Below are positions 1 through 11,064 of a stretch of DNA of 64,000 nt, piece by piece. Origin of the DNA: Mantamonas sphyraenae (Eukaryota; CRuMs; Mantamonadidae); assembly GCA_026936335.1 (NCBI GenBank), contig JAPMXV010000019.1, forward strand, positions 186,001 through 250,000, read 5' to 3'. The notes under the pieces were generated by a model that saw nothing but the letters and a program-made list of their open reading frames with translations, searched no databases and was not told the origin of the DNA. The position numbers and the translations under genes are program-made. Position 1 is the stretch's first letter. Each line of letters starts with the position of its first letter.

Positions 1-10
1 AAACCCGTCC

Positions 11-33
11 ACAAACAACAACAACAACAACAA
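11..33. repeat. (CAA)n microsatellite
   Basis: A short run of CAA triplets lies at the extreme left edge, downstream of the stop codon of the CNB-domain gene. It is probably 3' flanking sequence. Nothing else is recognisable in positions 1-75. Confidence 0.85.
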
Positions 34-75
34 CCCTTCCATTGTACAACCCTTTACCCAATGCTGCTCACTTCT

Positions 76-3000
76 TCAACATTCTTCCTTCTCCCATTTG
101 GCTTGCAGCAGCACGAAAAAGTCGGTTGGGTCTTCGTCCGCCCCGTCCACCACCAGCGTCATGCCCTTCAAGGACTTTTCCGAGTGCATCCTGTGCATGC
201 CTCGTGTCGGCTGCACCACTTTGTCCAGCGATTCGATCTCCTTGGGAAACTGGGCCGCCACCTCGCTGAACTTTTTGTGCGTCAGGCGATACAGCACTGC
301 CCCTTCCTCGCTGCTCACACGCACACGCCATACGCGCGGTGTGTTGGGCATCAGAAGCGCATACTCCCCAAAGAATGCACCGGGTTCCAGTTTGCGGAAC
401 ACGCGGTCCGTTGTCTTGTTCACTTGGGCGCACTCGCCGTCCATCAGAAAGTACATCTCCGCACCAGGCTCCCCCTGCTCAATCACAATCTCGCCTTGCG
501 CAAACTTGACCACGTCCAGCCGCTCCAGCATCGCCTTGCGGAACTCCACGCTCGTCTCTGTAAACAGACACGTGCTCTTCAGCAGCGTCTGGAACAGATC
601 AATCGCCCCTTCCTTTGCCTTGCGCTTCGACATGTGTGCTCGCAAAGACGCCCAGTTGCTCGTTCGCCCTCCCTCCTTTGCCGTCACAATGTCTCGCAGT
701 CGCTTCTTGGCTCGTTTCGCATTCTCCGACAATCCACTCGATGCCCTCGTTTCGCTGCTGCTTCCACCGCTGCCGCTGCTGCTGCCTCCACTGCTGTTGC
801 CACTCTCCCCACCCTTTTGCTCGTCATCCATCACCTGATCCAACAGGTGGCGTGTCTCGTTCAGTCGTGCCACCTCCTCCTCACCCGTGCTGTTCTTGCG
901 CGTGCGTCGTGGTTTCAACGGTTGCTTCAGGTGGCCATCATCGTCACCTTCGGGCGCCATGCAACTCTCCAGACGCGCTTCTGCCACAGCGGCGATCTTG
1001 GCCGTCTCTTCCGGAAAGTGTGTCAACACCTCGTCAAACTCTGTGCGTCCCAGACGAAAGCATGTCGACACGCTCATCGACTTTACACTCATGGTGCGAG
1101 CCGTCTCAAACAGCAGGGCGATCTCTCCAAAGAATGTCCCTGGCGGCAACACCGTCACCTCGTTGCCCTTTTCATCCACCACTGCCACTGTGCCCATCGT
1201 CAGGAAGTACATATCTTCCGCCTCCTCCCCTTGCCGGATGATGTACTCGTTCTCACCGTACACCACGGGCTCGAACATCTGCAGCAATGCCATCTTAAAG
1301 TCGTTGTTCGAGTCCGCCAGCGTCTGCAGCATGTCCGTCGCCGACTGCCTTCGACCCACCTCTGTCTCTGCATCCACCGTCAGTGACAACGAGCTTTGCA
1401 GCATATCTTCGTCTTCGTACTCATCCTCGTCCTCGTACTCCTCGCCCTCTTCGCCCTCTTCGCCCTCTTCACCCTCCTCGTCCTCGTACTCGTACTCATC
1501 GCCCTCCTCCCCTTCTTCATCCTCGTACTCGTCTCCCTCTTCGTACTCTTCTCCCTCCTCCTCTTCTTCGTCTTCGTCATCGTCGATGCGCCGCACCGCA
1601 AAAGGCTTCTGCTTCTGACGCACGTTTTGCGTGTCCACACGCAGCTCCGAGCTCAGATTGCGCTCCAGACCAGGTTTGCTGTTCAGTTCCTGATTGTTGT
1701 TCTCCGTTGCGTCGGTGCTCTCTTCGCCCGCCTTCTCCGTTGTCGACTCCTTGTGCATGGGTGCCCCGGCATGTTGCACCTCGTCCTCCGGATCGACGGG
1801 CAGCGTGATCTCCGGCATGTCCTTCAGGCCGATCTCCTCAGCCACGGCTTCGTCATCCATGTGCTGTTGCTTCTGCTCTGCCGTCGGCGTGGCCACAGGG
1901 GTGACTTCCGCAGCGCTCATCTCGCCCATCTCGGGCTGGTCCTCCTCCTCCTGCGCCACAGGGCCCTCCCTACGCTTGTCCTCGCGCAGGCGACTGCTGC
2001 TGCTTTGGCTATGGGCACTGCGCACCCGCTCGCGTCGCTTCTGTGCCTCCGAATCGCCATCGCTTTCGTACTCCTCCTCAGTCTCCCACTCCTCCTCCGT
2101 TTCCCATTCTTCTTCCTCCTCCTCCTCGTACTCCTCGCCGTCTGCATATCCGCCCTGGCTGTACAATCCCTGTCGTCGCTTCTTTTCATCCTCTTCCATG
2201 TTCTGTTGCTGCTGTTGCTTGTTGCGGTGGTGTGCGTACGCAAGCTCCCTTCGCTCACGCAGCAGCTCCTGTGTCTCGCTCGGCAGCTGCTTAAACTCCT
2301 CTTTCTGCTTGCGTCGTTGCTGCTCATTGATAAAGTCTCGTCCCACCTGTCGCCCTGGACTGCGTGGCGATCCGCCTGCCTTTTGGCTCTTTTTGCTGTT
2401 CTTCTTTTCCTGCTGCACCTGCTGTGGCGCCATCAGCGTCCACATCTTGCGATCCTCGTCCCACCACTCCTCAATGGGCTGCCCAAAGCGGTCGTACAGG
2501 AAGCCCTCCTTGTCTTCGTACCACAGCCGGTGGCCGTACTTGTCCGACAGAGTCAGCATCCTCGACACACGCTTGCCCTTTCCCTTTTGCCCCTTGACCT
2601 GCTGCTGCTGCTGCTGCTGCTGTTGCTGTTGCTTCTGCTCCTTGTTGGATTTGGTCTTGTTCTTGCGTCCCTTGCCCTTGGAACCACGGGACGCTCCCGT
2701 GCTCGATCTGCTCATGGTCAGGTGTTCGATTTCCGCTCGCTTGGCAGCCACCTCTCGTTCCCTCTGCAGTCGTTCCTGCTCCTCCTTGCGACGTTGCATG
2801 GCCTGTTGCTTCTTGGCCGGTGTCGAGCGCATGCCTACAATCTCCTGCCGCACCGTGTACGGATTGTCCGCCTTGTCTTCCAACGAGCGCGACATTTTGC
2901 TCTGCTGCGGCTTCCACTTCACCGACGTCGTCTTGAGCAGGTTCTTGCGAGCGTGATGCTTCATCTCCCACACGGGCACTTCCTCCTCCTTCTCTTTACG

Positions 3001-4071
3001 TGGCGGCTCCACAATCTTGACGCTCTTCTTTGGCTTTTTGCCACCTGCTGCTTTGCCCGCTCCACGTGAGCCTTTCTCTGGTGCATGGGCCTGATCTTCC
3101 TGGACAGGAGGATGCGGAGCATCGACATCAGCCACCATACTCGACTCCTCCTCTTCCTCCTCGTCCTCCGGGGATTCAAACACGGGCTCTCGGGGAGCTG
3201 GTTGTGCGCCTGCGCTGCTGGCTTTCGACTTTTTGCTCTTCTTCTTCTGCTTCTTGCGCTTCTTGTGGGTGCGTGCCAAGCGTGGCACCAGCGGTTTGGG
3301 TCGCACGTAGTGTTCTTGTTCTTCTGGCTGCCTGTTCTGGTGGCGTAGTTTGCTCTCGTAGCCCAGGGACCACTCGTTGTACTTTTTGCCCGTGCGCTCC
3401 TCGTACTCCTTGGCCTGCTGCGCATCAAACACCTCCCATGTGCTCAGGCAATCGGTGACACCGGAGCTTTGGTGCGTTTTGCTGGAGTATGTGCGGATGC
3501 TGGAGTGGTTTGTTGTGCTGGCCCAGGCGTAGTCGTACGAATCAGGCAAGGTCACTTTTCCGTTGCCAGTCGAGCCGCCGTTGGCCTGCTTTTCTCGCTC
3601 ACGTGCTCGATCCAGCAGCGCAGAGTCGTACATTCGGTCCAAAAACTTGTTCTTTTGGTACAAATCCTGCTTGAGAAGCTGCTGCGTCTCTTGCTTGGCC
3701 TGTGTCTGCGGCGACGCAAACGTTGCTCCCGTCGTGGTCCGGTAATGCGTGGCCACCAGCGACTTGTCAGGCTTCCTGTTGGCCCGTCGGCCCGTCTGAC
3801 TGCCACTCATGTAGGGCACCGAGCTGGATGCAGCTTGTTCCAGTTTGATGGCACGCAGTTGCTCCTTGCGGGAGAGCTGCTGCTGTGATGGTTGCTGCGG
3901 CTGTTGCTTGCGTGGGCTGCGTTCCGAATGGTGTCTGTGTCGATGATGGTGGTGGTGGTGGTGGTGATGGTGGTGTTGACGTCCATGGTGATGCTGACCA
4001 TGTCTGTGTTCACCCCCTTCAGCCTTTTGAGACGATGTCTGTCCTTGTTGCGGCGGCTGCTCCGTCGACAT
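76..4071 (-). CDS. Double cyclic-nucleotide-binding-domain protein with long low-complexity N-terminus
   Basis: Single-exon gene of 1331 aa, read from the ATG at 4071 to TGA at 76-78. The open frame continues upstream to 4890, but that part overlaps the divergent gene's first exon and looks non-coding. The N-terminal two thirds are His-, Gln-, Lys- and Glu-rich, with a His run near residues 30-40, a polyQ tract (about residues 475-490) and long Glu/Asp/Tyr runs (about 800-900). Two cNMP-binding folds lie at the C-terminus. CNB1, about residues 930-1010, has a phosphate-binding cassette FGEIALLFETAR. CNB2, about 1180-1280, has FGEYALLMPNTPR. Both keep the Glu that contacts ribose and the Arg that contacts phosphate. 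No kinase, channel or GEF domain is visible, so it is not an ordinary PKA regulatory subunit: there is no docking/dimerisation domain or inhibitor site that I can see. It may be a cAMP/cGMP-sensing cytoskeletal or ciliary protein (inference). Confidence 0.85.
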   Translation of the reverse strand: MSTEQPPQQGQTSSQKAEGGEHRHGQHHHGRQHHHHHHHHHHHRHRHHSERSPRKQQPQQPSQQQLSRKEQLRAIKLEQAASSSVPYMSGSQTGRRANRKPDKSLVATHYRTTTGATFASPQTQAKQETQQLLKQDLYQKNKFLDRMYDSALLDRAREREKQANGGSTGNGKVTLPDSYDYAWASTTNHSSIRTYSSKTHQSSGVTDCLSTWEVFDAQQAKEYEERTGKKYNEWSLGYESKLRHQNRQPEEQEHYVRPKPLVPRLARTHKKRKKQKKKSKKSKASSAGAQPAPREPVFESPEDEEEEEESSMVADVDAPHPPVQEDQAHAPEKGSRGAGKAAGGKKPKKSVKIVEPPRKEKEEEVPVWEMKHHARKNLLKTTSVKWKPQQSKMSRSLEDKADNPYTVRQEIVGMRSTPAKKQQAMQRRKEEQERLQREREVAAKRAEIEHLTMSRSSTGASRGSKGKGRKNKTKSNKEQKQQQQQQQQQQQVKGQKGKGKRVSRMLTLSDKYGHRLWYEDKEGFLYDRFGQPIEEWWDEDRKMWTLMAPQQVQQEKKNSKKSQKAGGSPRSPGRQVGRDFINEQQRRKQKEEFKQLPSETQELLRERRELAYAHHRNKQQQQQNMEEDEKKRRQGLYSQGGYADGEEYEEEEEEEWETEEEWETEEEYESDGDSEAQKRRERVRSAHSQSSSSRLREDKRREGPVAQEEEDQPEMGEMSAAEVTPVATPTAEQKQQHMDDEAVAEEIGLKDMPEITLPVDPEDEVQHAGAPMHKESTTEKAGEESTDATENNNQELNSKPGLERNLSSELRVDTQNVRQKQKPFAVRRIDDDEDEEEEEGEEYEEGDEYEDEEGEEGDEYEYEDEEGEEGEEGEEGEEYEDEDEYEDEDMLQSSLSLTVDAETEVGRRQSATDMLQTLADSNNDFKMALLQMFEPVVYGENEYIIRQGEEAEDMYFLTMGTVAVVDEKGNEVTVLPPGTFFGEIALLFETARTMSVKSMSVSTCFRLGRTEFDEVLTHFPEETAKIAAVAEARLESCMAPEGDDDGHLKQPLKPRRTRKNSTGEEEVARLNETRHLLDQVMDDEQKGGESGNSSGGSSSGSGGSSSETRASSGLSENAKRAKKRLRDIVTAKEGGRTSNWASLRAHMSKRKAKEGAIDLFQTLLKSTCLFTETSVEFRKAMLERLDVVKFAQGEIVIEQGEPGAEMYFLMDGECAQVNKTTDRVFRKLEPGAFFGEYALLMPNTPRVWRVRVSSEEGAVLYRLTHKKFSEVAAQFPKEIESLDKVVQPTRGMHRMHSEKSLKGMTLVVDGADEDPTDFFVLLQAKWEKEEC
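2602..2640. repeat. CTG/TTG trinucleotide repeat encoding polyGln
   Basis: A tract of mostly CTG triplets on the plus strand reads CAG/CAA on the coding (minus) strand. It gives a run of glutamines in the CNB-domain protein. Confidence 0.85.
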
Positions 4072-4254
4072 CCTTCGTTTTTGGATCGGCCAGCGCCCTC
4101 GCTGCACGACCACTTGCCAAGTGACATGGGATCGAATCTGAACGAAAACAAAAAGGTACCATTCAGCTGCGCTTGCACTCGGACTGCAGACACATGCGTG
4201 CTGCATGTGTGCGTTGGAAAGGCCAGCGAAAACTTCCTCCGAACCCGGCCCATC
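4072..4254. promoter_or_regulatory. Putative bidirectional promoter
   Basis: The 183 bp between the divergent ATGs at 4071 (-) and 4255 (+) must hold both 5' UTRs and promoters. No TATA-like element is obvious. The call rests on gene geometry alone. Confidence 0.4.
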
Positions 4255-7200
4255 ATGAGCGACGAGATCGAGGAAGTGGAAGTGTTGGACGAGTTTGACG
4301 ATGAGTTTGACGACGACGAGGACGAGCTGCTGGACGGCAAAAAGAACAAACAAAAGGTGGATGGCAAGACGTTCAAGATCAACATCAAGAACATCCGCAT
4401 CATGAATCCGAGCAAGGACGTCTCTGCGCCTATTGTGCACTTTATTATCAAGGAAACGGAGGAGGCACGCGAGGAGCGAGAGGCCGAAGAAGCGTACGTT
4501 GGAAATCGCATGGCGAGCTGTGTCCACAGCAGCAGGCGGCAGCACAGGAAACGGGCGCCGATTGCAAAGTTCAGCGACTCGCCGCAGGCCAACCCGTGTG
4601 TGGTTTTTGTCCCGAATCGCAGCATCGCAGCCAGCAGGTGCTACACGCGACCGGCCACGCGGACTTGTGTGTGCATGTGTGGTGCTTGTACAGGCTGTGC
4701 ACGTGGATGCAGCTGTGCTGGAGTGGCCAGACACGCGGGGAGAGCGTGCGAGGCAGAGGGTTTCGGCGCGAATCCGTGAGCCGCCTCGCACGGGACGCTC
4801 CTGGTGATGCCCCAGCCCATGAGGACGCCCAACGCATGCATGAAGACACGCTAACACGACATGGATTGCGACATGGCCATACACACGCACCCTTGTATTC
4901 GCACAGGCTGCTGAAGAAGCAGGGTAAACGAAACACAGTGGGCAAGCCCAAGACCATCACCATGAAAACGGAGACGCTGTCGGGCTTCGACCCAGAGGAT
5001 GCAGACTCGAGCAACTTTGCCGCGATGTTTGAAAAGCTGTGGACAGGCACATACGAGGACCTGGCCAGGCAGGAGCTGATTATGCAGGTGAGTGGTTGCA
5101 GGCAGGCAGGCAAACGTCCTCTGACATGTGTGCGCCGTTTTGGAGGCTCCGCGTCCCGGGCTGGCCCTGTCGAGGAAGCGGTGACGCAAGAAGCACGTGC
5201 ACACAACGAAAGGAAGCACTGACATGGTGTGTTTGTGTGTGTGTGTATGTGGGACGTGCATGTGTGTGTGCAGGTGTACGACTACCGCTGGTGCTGCCGA
5301 CGAAACGAATTCCTGGGCGAGGCACGGTTGAACCTTGGCTCGTGGGCAAGCGGTCAAATCCGCAATCTGCACCCGATCTTGATGAACCAAAAGGGCAAGA
5401 AAGCCAAGGTGAACGGCGAGCTGTCCTTCCTGGGCTACTTCCAGGAGGTGTTTGAGTACCACATCACCTTTACAGAGTGGCGCGGCTCGGACCTGCGTGC
5501 CGCCGACGACGACGGCACCTCTGATCCGTACCTGGTGATTAGCATCCCACCACGCAACCTTGCGGCTGCCTTCCAGCCTGGCGCACTCAAAGGCGGCTAC
5601 TGGAATCGCAGCTGCAAGTCGATCACCATCTACAACTCGCTGTACCCGTACTGGGAGGAGGTGGGCACCTTGCAGTTCTACGGGACCCGCAGTGAGCTGG
5701 AAAACTCCATGCTCCATCTCACCGTCTACGATTGGGATCGCATCTCCTTTGGATCCAACGAGGTGGTCGGCGGCGCCATTGTGCCCATGCGTGGTGTCAT
5801 TGACTATGAGAGCGCCGGTGCCAAGCTGCGTAAGTGATGCCAGGAGGTTGTGTGTGTGTGTGTGTGTGTGTTGTGTGCGTGTACTAACCACGGTAACCCT
5901 CACAGAGGTCGAGGCCGAGGTGGAGCACGAGAACGAAGAGTCGGGAGAAACGACGGTGACGGTGGAAACTGTGGATGCAGGCTTCATCTCGGGCAACGTC
6001 AAGGCGGAGAAGCTGCCGCAGTATCATCAAAAGGGTGACGTGGCGCAGGTGATTGAGGGCGTGCAGTACCTTGCGGTGAAGTTGCGACACGCAAAGAACC
6101 TGATGGCCACGGACGAGAACGGTCTGACGGATTGCTTTGCGGTGTTGGAATGGGACGGTCAGACACTGGAGTCGCAGGTGGTGTGGGAGAACCTGAACCC
6201 TGTGTGGGGTGAAACGCTGCACTTTCCGGTGCGTCTGGCCAACATCACAGCCACCGAGTTGCAGAAAAAGGGCCCCATCAACGTGCAGCTGTTTGACTAC
6301 GACGAGGAGGGCAACGACTTGCTGGGCGTGTTTCAGATTCCGCTGTCCAAGATCACGGCCGCGCCCAAGGGCAAGTACTCACGCAAGTCGCCACAGACAC
6401 GCATCTACAAGGAGGCCAATTTCAAGATTGGCGGCCCGTGTGAGGAAGCAGAAGTGGACTCGCGCATTGCCTTTGACGCGTGGTTCCAGCCAGACCTGCC
6501 GGACGACATGAGGCTTGCGGCGGAGGACGCCGAGGCGAAAACGCTCCCGGAGCCGTTCCTGAACCGAGCCGAGACGTGGCACAAGAGCACACCCAAGTAC
6601 ATGCGTTCGCTGCTGACGTACCACTTCCAGGCATACGACGAGTTTGGCAAGGTGCACTTTCTGCCCTGCTTCCTTGGACCCGGATACAGGCTGCCAGGCG
6701 AGCAGTGGCGTACGCTGGAGGTGACTGTGGGCAACAAGAACTTTCTGCGCGAGTATGTGGTGTCACGCATGGTGCAGGCGTACACGTTTGCAGAGCAGGA
6801 GCCGCACCGGTACGGCGAAGACGCGCTGGTGTGGAAGTCGTCCAACTTTTTCATGCAGATGAAGAAGGGTACGACGATGGATCACGCCCTGTTCCTTGCA
6901 AACCTGCTGATGCAGCTGAAGAAGCCGACGGAGGACCCGCAGGAGGAGCCGGACCCGTACATGGACGTGTACGTGGCCATCGGCAAAACGAAAAAGGGGC
7001 AGCGGCACGCGTGGGTGGTGACACGAGAACCCAACGGCAGCGTAACCATGTGGGAGCCCACCAATGGCAAGCAGTACCAGCTGCGCGACCGGTGGGAGGG
7101 CAAGGGCCTGCAGCTGGAGCATGCGGAGCGGGGCGAGGACGACGACGACATGTCGGACGATGAGCTGGGCGTGTCGCGGGTTCCGGGGCGCGATCTGTCG

Positions 7201-8274
7201 GACATTTGTGTGGACCCGCTGTTGGAGGAGCAGAAGCGGGAGGAGGTGAAGAAGTTGAAGGCGAAGAAGAAGAAGAAGGAGAAGAAGCTGACGAGGCGGG
7301 AGAAGGAGGACCGTGCGAGGCTGAAGGAGCTGGAGGAGATGGAGAACGCACGTCAGGTGAACGACACAGACATCCTCATCTTTATGGACGAGAGTGAGTT
7401 CCGATTTGCACCGATGGATGTGGTGCGCACAAATGAGAGCTACGAACAGGTGCCCGGCAAGAACATCACGGTGGACGAGTGGGACAACCTGCACGAACAG
7501 GGCGACGAGTTTGACAGCGAGGAGCGTCTGCGGGAAGTGGGCAAGGAGCTGCTGGAGCGCACCAAGTTCAGCTTGCCGTACGAGGCCATCGAGGTGCTGT
7601 TCAACAACGAAAACATCTGGGCCAACATTCAGCACCCGAACCCGGTACGTTGCGAGTACGATCTGGACAATCCGGTGAAGTGGGCAGCGTTCATCTCGTT
7701 TGAGGACGAGGCGAGCACCAACTTGCCAAAGCCCGCCCTGCTGCAACAGCCCAACCTGATCAAGCAGCCACTTGACGAGGAGACCAAAACGGTGCTCGAG
7801 GGCAACATTGCCATGGAAATCATGGAGGCCATCAAGACACACCGCCACGGCAAGAGCCAGGAGACTCACTTTGAGGCGGAAGTGGGCAAGGTGCTGAGGA
7901 GGGGCCTGCAGTTCTACGAGGCAGACCAAATCTTCAAGTTGGATCCGGAGATGGAAGACAACCCGGAGAAGAAGCAGGACATCGAGGCACAGCTGGAAAA
8001 GGAGGAGAGCGACTTTCAGAACTGGCAGCAGGACGTGACCATCGCCACACCGCCCGCACACGAGTTTGTGTGCAAGCCCTTCAACTTTTTCTTTACGGAC
8101 GCAAAGAAGATCCGTCGCGAGCTGATGGAGCGTGTGGACTGGCATGACAAGGAGGCGGAGGGAATCAAGTTTGCGCTGGCGGTGCTTGCGTCGCCGTACC
8201 ACGGTGGTGTGTCCAGCGTTTTTGTGTACTTTGCGGTGATGCAGCCGGTGAAGGACGAAGAGGAAGAAGGGTGA
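4255..8274 (+). CDS. CC2D2A/CEP76-family C2 and transglutaminase-like domain protein
   Basis: Four exons give 1114 aa: 4255-4493, 4907-5087, 5274-5829, 5906-8274. All junctions keep frame with GT-AG ends. After an acidic N-terminus there is a partial C2-like segment. Next come a C2 domain (LRAADDDGTSDPYLVISIPP), a second C2 (LRHAKNLMATDENGLTDCF ... LNPVWGETLHFPV), and an inactive transglutaminase/protease-like region. That region has DHALFLANLLMQL, HAWVVT and a W-E-P-T-N-G-K-QY stretch, followed by NENIWANIQ and YDLDNPVKW, as in CC2D2A and CEP76. A Lys/Glu-rich helix interrupts the region around residues 760-800. CC2D2A acts at the ciliary transition zone and CEP76 at centrioles, so a ciliary/centriolar role is likely by family, not proven. 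Intron 1 is 413 bp with no gene in it; introns 2 and 3 contain (TG)n tracts. Confidence 0.8.
5847..5873. repeat. (TG)n microsatellite in intron 3
   Basis: An alternating TG tract lies just after the donor at 5830, inside the 76-bp intron that ends at 5905. A branch-point-like CTAAC precedes the acceptor. Confidence 0.8.
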
Positions 8275-8322
8275 GGGGTCAGGAGGGCTCAGCAGCAATG
8301 GAAGACTTGTATTGCGAGATTT

Positions 8323-10958
8323 TCACTGGTTCTTGGCACCGAATCGCAGCAGAAGGTCAAAGTGACGCTGCTGGACCTCAGTTTCCATGGCAGAGAGTTT
8401 GCCCACAGTGGGTCGCAGTTGCTCGACGTGCTCCTGGCTCTCTGTCTGCTGTGCATCCTTGCCCTTGGCGGCGACCTTGCCGTACTCGACATCCATCGAG
8501 TCGCGCAACTCCTCGGGCAGCTCGTAGTTGTCGCCCAGCTCGGGGATGGGTTCGCCCAGTTTGGCTTCGACCTGTGACAGGATGTCTGGTTCGTCAAACC
8601 AGATGCAGCAGCCGTTCTGCTCGGTGAGACGAGTGTTTGTGCAGCCACGCCCGCCGCGACGGCCGCACGTGTGGTACCACACCTTTTCCTGTGTATCGGC
8701 CACAAGGGATATGGCCAAGCCCATGGCTTCTGCACGTCCGACACGTCCGACGCGGTGGAGGTAGTCCTCGGGGACGGCGGGCATGGTGACGTTGATGACG
8801 AAGGGCAAGCCGGAAACGTCGATGCCGCGTGCTGCGACATCTGTGCAAATGAGGAAGCGTACAACGCCCATTTTGAAGGCAGCCAGGTTGTTTCGTCTTT
8901 GGTGCTGTGGGATTTCGCTGTGCAGGCAGGCGCATGCATACTTGCCTTCGAGTCCAGAGTACTTCTCGCCAGAGACTGGGCGAGGGCAAGGGAAGGGGAT
9001 GGCATGAGTGTGTGAGCATGTATGGATGGTGGATTCCGGGGTGTGGGGGCGTGGGGTGATGGTGGATACGTGGGGAACGTACATCGCTGGCCGCCGCCAA
9101 TGTCGATGAGATAGTCCTCGAGGTTGTTGCAATCGAGTTTGGTGCGGCAGAAGATGAGGGCCTGGTCCATCTGGTAGGCGTCGATGATTTTGACGACGAT
9201 CTGGGGTTTGATGCGCTTGATGCACTCGGACATGGACTGTGGGGTCTGGCTGCCCGGGTTGACCTGGTCTTTGACGTGGACCTCATCGGTGCGAGGCTGT
9301 TCACGTGCAGTGCCCCAGGAGGAGATGGTGGAAGGGCGTACACGGACGAGGGTGTGGTGCACTGTGTCTGGCACGGCGTCCTTGCCCTTGAGGTCGACCC
9401 AGGTGGGGAAGGCAGTGATCTCCTTGGTGAGCTGGGTGATGGGGTCGGAGTGAAGGGTGGCCGAGAACATGAGCACCTGGAATGCCTTTGTCTTGGGAAT
9501 GCCTTCGTACATGGAAAGGATGTTTTCGCTGTTGCCCTCTTCGAGGAGCTTGTCGGCCTCGTCGAGGACAAAGGCACGCACCATGCTGGTGTCCAGGAAG
9601 CCGACTTCAATCATGTTGGCCACCTTGCCAATGGTGCCGACCACAATGTGCACTCCACGTTGCAACTTCTTCTTGATCTCCTTTGTGTCCATCCCGCCAC
9701 ACACGAGCAGGCAGCTGATCTGCGGCTCGGTCAAATACTTGGAAAAGGCAACCAGCTGCTCGTACACTTGTTCAGCCAGTTCACGTGTCGGCTCCAGAAT
9801 GAGACATTGGGTGAGCACAGGCGGCGAGGACGAGGATGATGATGAGGAGGAGGACGAGGACGAAGTGTTGGACGAGCCACTGGAGCTGCTGGAGCTGGTC
9901 GAGGCGCTGTGCGCTGCAAGAAACGCCGCTGCACTTGTGATCTGTCGGTCAGAGGCGGCCAAGGCAAAGCCTGTGGTGTCTTTTGGCTGGTGAGCAAAGG
10001 CGGAGAGGCCAAAGTTCAGCTGGAGTTGTGCGTTCTTGAGATAGACGGCGGGAAACAAGCCAAGGGCGGTCTCGCGCTGCGGATCAACGAGCTCAAAGGC
10101 CACGCCGAGGTCGGTGCCATTCTTGGAAAAGGAGATTTGGTTTGTGTCAAGGTCGAGGAGGACGCCGACGACGTCGTTGAGGCCAAACTTTTCGCCGTAG
10201 GACTGAAAGTCGCGGTTTGTGGATCGTACGCCTGTGCCTCCGTAGCCGTAGCTCTGCTTCTGTTCGCCCAGGGCGCGGTTGGCAGCCATTGTGCTGAGTC
10301 CAACGCGGCACAGGCCCTCATCCTGTACAGTGGCTTCAAAGTACCAACGACCCGAAGTTGCACAAAGGCCATGGGTGGCCCTGGCGCCGCCCCAAGTGCG
10401 CTCGGCACGGCTTTGACACACCAACCCATCGTCATCGATGGCCACCATGGGGTCGCGGTCGTTGACATTGAGTCGCATGTCTCCGGAAGTGTTTGCTTCG
10501 ACGTCGTCCTCGTCCGCGGTTCCCTTGCGTGTCAGGGACTCGTGGATGAGTTGGAGCACAGGCAAGCCAAACGCCTGTGGGGTGGGGTCGAGCCGTGTTA
10601 ACCATCAAGGCTGGAAGGATAGGCAAGAGGCGCGAAAATGAAGGGCGGTGGGTTAGCACGCGACTTACGCCTGTCTTGCCAGACCCAGTTTCGGCGGCCT
10701 GAGGGAGTGGGGGGACGGGAGATTCAGGTTTGGGTCCGTGTCAGATGGAACACGGCGGGGAGAGAAAGGGGAGAGGTGCACGCACAGCAAGAATGTCTCC
10801 GCCTGTGAGGGCAAGCGGGATGGCTTCCTCTTGGATGGAGGTGGGCAGAAACCAGCCCATGTCGGTGACGGCTTCGGTGAGCTCAGGGATGAGGCCCAGG
10901 CGGTCAAAGGCAGCCTGTTGAACGTGAATGGGAGTTGTGATTGCATGGGTTAGTCCAC

Positions 10959-10998
<40 letters not shown>

Positions 10999-11020
10999 GA
11001 GGAAAGGCGATTGGTACCAT
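8323..11020 (-). CDS. DDX1: ATP-dependent RNA helicase DDX1 (DEAD box with SPRY insert)
   Basis: Five exons (read on the minus strand) give 768 aa, against about 740 in animals: 11018-11020, 10786-10914, 10669-10698, 9083-10574, 8323-8975. The N-terminus MAAFDRLG parallels animal DDX1. Walker A is AAETGSGKTG, residues 45-54, encoded exactly by a 30-nt exon. A SPRY domain (about residues 85-260) sits between motif I and the rest of helicase domain 1, the hallmark of DDX1. Motif II is DEAD and motif III is SAT. The C-terminal helicase domain carries ICTDVAARGID and HRVGRVGR. A poly-Ser insertion (about residues 275-295) precedes PTRELAEQ. Motif Ib reads GTIGK instead of the usual TPGR. DDX1 works in tRNA ligation, mRNA processing and break repair. 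Its stop is 48 bp from the convergent gene's stop. Confidence 0.96.
10963..10994. repeat. (GA)n/(CT)n microsatellite in DDX1 intron 1
   Basis: A run of about 16 GA units reads as CT on the DDX1 strand. It lies in the intron right after the ATG-only first exon. Confidence 0.9.
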
Positions 11021-11064
11021 GAGGTGGTTTGTTTCGGTGGCGGGCCCAGCGGCAGCAGCATCCA

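Noticed and set aside
8289..9082. Continuation of DDX1 exon 4 to a stop at 8289
   Set aside because: Helicase motifs V and VI are in another frame after a 107-bp GT-AG intron (8976-9082), so this is read-through into intron and a wrong frame.
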